A stretch of 42,548 nt of DNA. Origin: Corynebacterium sp. (GTDB lineage Bacteria > Actinomycetota > Actinomycetes > Mycobacteriales > Mycobacteriaceae). This document shows positions 39,594 to 42,548 of this stretch, piece by piece (position 1 is the stretch's first letter; the number at the start of each line of letters is the position of its first letter). Location: NCBI RefSeq assembly GCF_030532195.1, contig NZ_JAUNLP010000010.1, forward strand, positions 1-42,548, read 5' to 3'. Below the pieces are notes generated by a model, which was not told where the DNA came from, searched no databases, and saw nothing but the letters and a program-made list of their open reading frames with translations. The translations under genes and the position numbers were made by a program.

Positions 39594-41180
39594 TTATGCA
39601 GAACGCTTTGTGACTTCCGCCATGGCGCGGTCTGCCAACTCCTCGCCGGCGCCGTCGTAGAGGTAGACGGCCATGTCAGCACCGACGTTGAGCAACGGTT
39701 CCTTGAAGCGCTGAACCTTCGTGGTGGTTGCGACGACTGCTTCGGTGTCCTGCTTGCGGATATTGCGAATCATGTCGTAGGTCTCAGCATGCTCCGACAG
39801 TGCTAGGACATACAGAGCTGGCTTCTTTTCCAACTCGATGTGGTGCCAGAGCTCGGGATCCGTCACGTCGCCCGGAATGACCTGGTAGCCATGCTCGCGG
39901 AGGTAATCGATGCGATCTTCGTCAAAGTCCACACCGAAGACGTTCATGCCGTATTCGTTGGCCAACCTGCGGTAGACACCAACGCCAACGCGACCCATGC
40001 CCATAATCAGAGCATCGGCATTTTCGATAATGACCTTTGCCTCTTCCGGAACCAGGCGGTCCTCTGGGGTTTCTGGGACAAACTTCTGCAGGAAGCTGAC
40101 GACCTTCTCTTCGTGCGGAACCATGAGCGAACTTGCAATGAAGCTACCGGCCACGGCAACCGCCATAATCGAGGTCCACTGTGCTGGCAGAAGACCCTGC
40201 TCGGTTGCCACTGCCATGACAATCAAACCGAACTCCGAGTAGTTACTCAGTGTCAGACCAGCCAGTGCACTGGTACGCAGCGACAGACCAGTGCGCTTGA
40301 GAATCCAAATGAAGATCGACGCCTTGAACACCAAGAACAGCACCATGATTGCGGCGATGATGAAGCCACCGCCACTTGGTAGACCACCAAGGCCGATTTC
40401 AATAAAGAAGGTGACAAGCAGCAGCTCACGAATACTGATCAAAGCCTCCGAAAGGCGGTCGGAAATCGGGTGCGAAGACAGCAGAATACCGGCAATCAGG
40501 GAGCCCAGCGAACCAGACAATCCGGCCAATTCGAATGCGGAGTAAGCCGCAACCGCGATACCGATACCAGTGAGAACCAACAGCTCAGTGCGGAACATGC
40601 GGTTAGGAAGACGCGCTGCCAGCGGACGAATGAAGAACAGTAGCGGCAATGCCAAGGCCCACGGTTCCGGAGTCTTACCGGACGAGACCACCAGCACACC
40701 AACCGCAATGATGTCCTGCAGGACGAGTACACCGATAGAGATTCGGCCAATGGCCGAAGCACTTCGGTTCTGCTCCTCCAGGTGGCTCATCACAAACACC
40801 GTTGAGGAAAACGACGTAGCGATACCGATATAAATCAGCGAAGTCACCGACAGCCCGGTGAGCTCACGCAGCGGCAGGAAGCTGGCAATACCGAACAGCG
40901 CCGCAAAAATGACGGTGTTTAAAAAGGCGTGCCCCAGCCCCGAAAAGACCACCCTAGGTGCCGCGATATCTTTCGGGTTGAGCTTCAGGCCAATCGTGAA
41001 CAGCAGCGTCGTCACACCGAGTTCAGCCAGCGAATCAATAAAAGGAATTTCTTCGAGCCCCATGCTGTGCATGGCAAAACCCGCTGCTAGAAAGCCAATC
41101 AACGGGGGCAGCCGCAACAATGAAGCGCCCAGCCCGCCGATGATCGAGAACAGGATTGCTGTTAGGTATGTAGATTCCAC
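39594..41180 (-). CDS. CPA2-family cation/proton antiporter with TrkA-N domain (KefB/KefC/YbaL-like)
   Basis: A 528-residue protein. Residues 1-375 form the antiporter membrane domain: 'LIGFLAAGFAMHSMG', 'ELGVTTLLFTIGLKLN', the functional 'GVLVLQDIIAVGVLV' and 'GSLGSLIAGILLSSHP'. Residues about 390-520 form an RCK/TrkA-N nucleotide-binding domain with the Rossmann loop 'IMGMGRVGVGVYRR' and 'GVDFDEDRIDYLREHG'. It should exchange potassium or sodium for protons under control of NAD(H) or another nucleotide. Length is close to YbaL. No TrkA-C domain is present. Confidence 0.9.
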   Translation of the reverse strand: MESTYLTAILFSIIGGLGASLLRLPPLIGFLAAGFAMHSMGLEEIPFIDSLAELGVTTLLFTIGLKLNPKDIAAPRVVFSGLGHAFLNTVIFAALFGIASFLPLRELTGLSVTSLIYIGIATSFSSTVFVMSHLEEQNRSASAIGRISIGVLVLQDIIAVGVLVVSSGKTPEPWALALPLLFFIRPLAARLPNRMFRTELLVLTGIGIAVAAYSAFELAGLSGSLGSLIAGILLSSHPISDRLSEALISIRELLLVTFFIEIGLGGLPSGGGFIIAAIMVLFLVFKASIFIWILKRTGLSLRTSALAGLTLSNYSEFGLIVMAVATEQGLLPAQWTSIMAVAVAGSFIASSLMVPHEEKVVSFLQKFVPETPEDRLVPEEAKVIIENADALIMGMGRVGVGVYRRLANEYGMNVFGVDFDEDRIDYLREHGYQVIPGDVTDPELWHHIELEKKPALYVLALSEHAETYDMIRNIRKQDTEAVVATTTKVQRFKEPLLNVGADMAVYLYDGAGEELADRAMAEVTKRSA

Positions 41181-41268
41181 TCTTCAAATGTACCGACTAG
41201 CACAGTCAGTTTATGGAGAGTCGGATATTAACAATTTCTTAACACCCGATGGAGTTAGCACTTAGGGG

Positions 41269-42288
41269 TTAGCGCGTGTAGTCAACTTCCCCCAGTTCAA
41301 TCGGCATCGGATGCTCTTCAACCCACTTCACCGCCGCCTCCGTCAGCTCATCAATTTCGTCATCGTAAGCTTTCTTCCGCTTCACGACGGCAATAGCGTC
41401 CTCGGCCGCCCCAACCGTTTCCAGCCAGTAATCCGCCATCTTGACGAATTCCTCGTCCCAGTTGATGTATCCCATCTCAAGCGCTTCGTAGCCAATACGT
41501 CCCACGATGCGGATGACCTCACCCTGGACGGTCTTTGCTGCACCGCCATATGGGATGAGATTGTTCCACAGGTATCGGAACTGATCATCGATGGATTTAT
41601 CCTTCGGGACAACGATGTCGCTGTGGCCGTCGTGAAGCGTGATTTCCGTTGGCGGTGTCGCGCCGGTTCGTTCGTACAAGCGGTCCATGTCTTTCTGGTA
41701 CTTGCGTCGAATTGATGTGGTTGAACGATTAAAACGGCGACCAAACTTGGTGCACTCTTCACGTGTTTCGTCATCGATTTCAGCGCCTGCGTCCAGGAGC
41801 ACGTCGATGCTCTTAAACACTCGACGAGGGACATCCATCGGGTCGGCACAGGCAATCGCTTCATTGATGGGGGTTCGCTCATGAGATCGCCGGTTTTCCC
41901 CGTCAATGTCGGCACCGTGCTCGAGGAGCAACACAATCACCTCAGGCTGATGTCGGCCTGCAGCGTGGAGTAGCGGCGACGGATGTCCTGCTTCAACATC
42001 AGCGCCACACTCGAGCAGCACTTTCATCCGTTCAATATCGCTTAGGGTGGCGTGCTCTGCCAGAGCTGTCTTACCGAAACGATTCTCCGTATTGACGTCA
42101 AGACCCTGTTCAATGAGCCACCGCATGAGCTCAGGAGGCGTATTTCTCAGCGCCAGCGCCGTATTCTTCCTTGACCCAGTCACCGCGTTGAGCTCGCACT
42201 CGTCGTAGACGGCTTTCAGAGCATCGAGGTCGCCTGCTTCAAGCAGCTCGTCGAATTCCTTGACCAGTGTTTTCCGCTTCCGTGGCAT
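41269..42288 (-). CDS. ankyrin-repeat protein
   Basis: About 339 residues. The ATG at 42288 is preferred because AGGAAGG lies eight bases before it; the frame is open further upstream. Residues about 10-170 hold four or five ankyrin repeats ('NTALALRNTPPELMRWLIEQGLDVN', 'FGKTALAEHATLSDIERMKVLLECGADVE', 'SPLLHAAGRHQPEVIVLLLEHGADID', each in part). The C-terminal half (about 190-339) is a mostly helical acidic domain without a match I can name. There is no signal peptide, so it is cytosolic and probably binds other proteins. Bacterial ankyrin proteins serve many roles and none can be assigned. Confidence 0.87.
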   Translation of the reverse strand: MPRKRKTLVKEFDELLEAGDLDALKAVYDECELNAVTGSRKNTALALRNTPPELMRWLIEQGLDVNTENRFGKTALAEHATLSDIERMKVLLECGADVEAGHPSPLLHAAGRHQPEVIVLLLEHGADIDGENRRSHERTPINEAIACADPMDVPRRVFKSIDVLLDAGAEIDDETREECTKFGRRFNRSTTSIRRKYQKDMDRLYERTGATPPTEITLHDGHSDIVVPKDKSIDDQFRYLWNNLIPYGGAAKTVQGEVIRIVGRIGYEALEMGYINWDEEFVKMADYWLETVGAAEDAIAVVKRKKAYDDEIDELTEAAVKWVEEHPMPIELGEVDYTR

Positions 42289-42312
42289 CGGATGGACCTT
42301 CCTGCTGAGCAC

Positions 42313-42487
42313 CTCTGAGTGCTTCCGTGCGCTTCGTCACTAGTTTTGTGAGGTTATGCACGCAGAGTAGCGGAAGTCAGTGGGTTTGGCGCGGGCAGTG
42401 CTTGACGACTTGTTGTTTCCCGAGTACAGCCGTTGGGCCAAAGCTCGATGCCTCGTTTGCCGCAGCCAGTTAAACCAAAAACAACGT
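42313..42487. other. region upstream of the ankyrin gene without a recognised gene
   Basis: No gene, RNA or convincing promoter was found. It holds the presumed promoter of the minus-strand ankyrin gene. Confidence 0.4.
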
Positions 42488-42548
42488 TCACACGGGGGGT
42501 GTCCCTATGTTTTTGTCAAGTGTCAGGCCGATGTTGGCGAGTACAGTC
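42488..42548 (-). other. possible C-terminal end of a gene or edge of an insertion sequence, cut by the window
   Basis: On the minus strand a frame is open from the window edge to a TGA at 42488-42490, ending '...LANIGLTLDKNIGTPPV'. On the plus strand the GGGGGGTGTCCC...GTCAAGTGTC stretch looks somewhat like an insertion-sequence terminus. The fragment is too short to decide. Confidence 0.2.

Noticed and set aside
39600..42288. Antiporter, lipoprotein and ankyrin genes considered as a defence island
   Set aside because: Each belongs to a common housekeeping or general family, and spacing does not suggest a tight module.

Overview
The window looks like chromosomal DNA from a high-GC Gram-positive bacterium, most likely a Corynebacterium. 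This is judged from gene content and style only: moderate-high GC, frequent GTG starts, probable leaderless messages, CstA with a YbdD partner, a BCCT osmolyte carrier, a TipA-type MerR regulator, a Rv0909-like small protein and a LURP-one-related protein. The species cannot be fixed from this sequence. Coding density is high. No rRNA, tRNA or CRISPR array was seen, and there is at most a doubtful trace of a mobile element at the extreme right end.

Layout. 1-5000: a GntR regulator, a BASS-family symporter gene broken by an apparent 1-base frameshift, a quinone-oxidoreductase-like MDR enzyme, an MntR-like metalloregulator with two small membrane-anchored proteins behind it, and an ArsC-like protein. 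5200-7990: cstA with its small YbdD partner, then a Rv0909-like small protein and a strong terminator. 8150-14850: a five-gene metal/siderophore-type uptake cluster (FecCD permease, ATPase, binding lipoprotein, two exporter-fold ABC half-transporters) behind a Fur/Zur-like palindrome. 14850-18000 (minus strand): an operon of a TRIC-like membrane protein, a proline-iminopeptidase-like hydrolase and a methyltransferase. 18010-20450: a stand-alone alarmone-hydrolase-like HD protein, an MDR reductase and a LURP-one-related protein. 20450-26110: an MFS carrier divergent from a PadR regulator with a MacB/FtsX-type ABC transporter, with two copies of a GTTAC-N3-GTAAC palindrome between them.

26130-33570: an ABC-class ATPase with an RGG-type tract, a TipA-like MerR regulator with a textbook 19-bp-spacer promoter, a small secreted protein, a reduced CDF-like protein, a YbaN-type membrane protein, a lipoate-protein ligase with an N-terminal accessory domain, and a BCCT carrier. 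33619-38037 (minus): the most unusual locus. A 1147-residue protein joins a DnaQ-type exonuclease, a TerB-like segment, a BRCT domain, a sigma-70 region-4 helix-turn-helix and winged-helix-like segments, and is translationally coupled to an ADP-ribosylglycohydrolase. 38178-42288 (minus): a histidine phosphatase, a lipoprotein, a CPA2 cation/proton antiporter and an ankyrin-repeat protein.

The best candidate for an undescribed system is the exonuclease/BRCT/sigma4 fusion coupled to the ADP-ribosylglycohydrolase. Second is the uptake cluster that pairs a classical FecBCD importer with an IrtAB/YbtPQ/CydDC-like exporter-fold pair.
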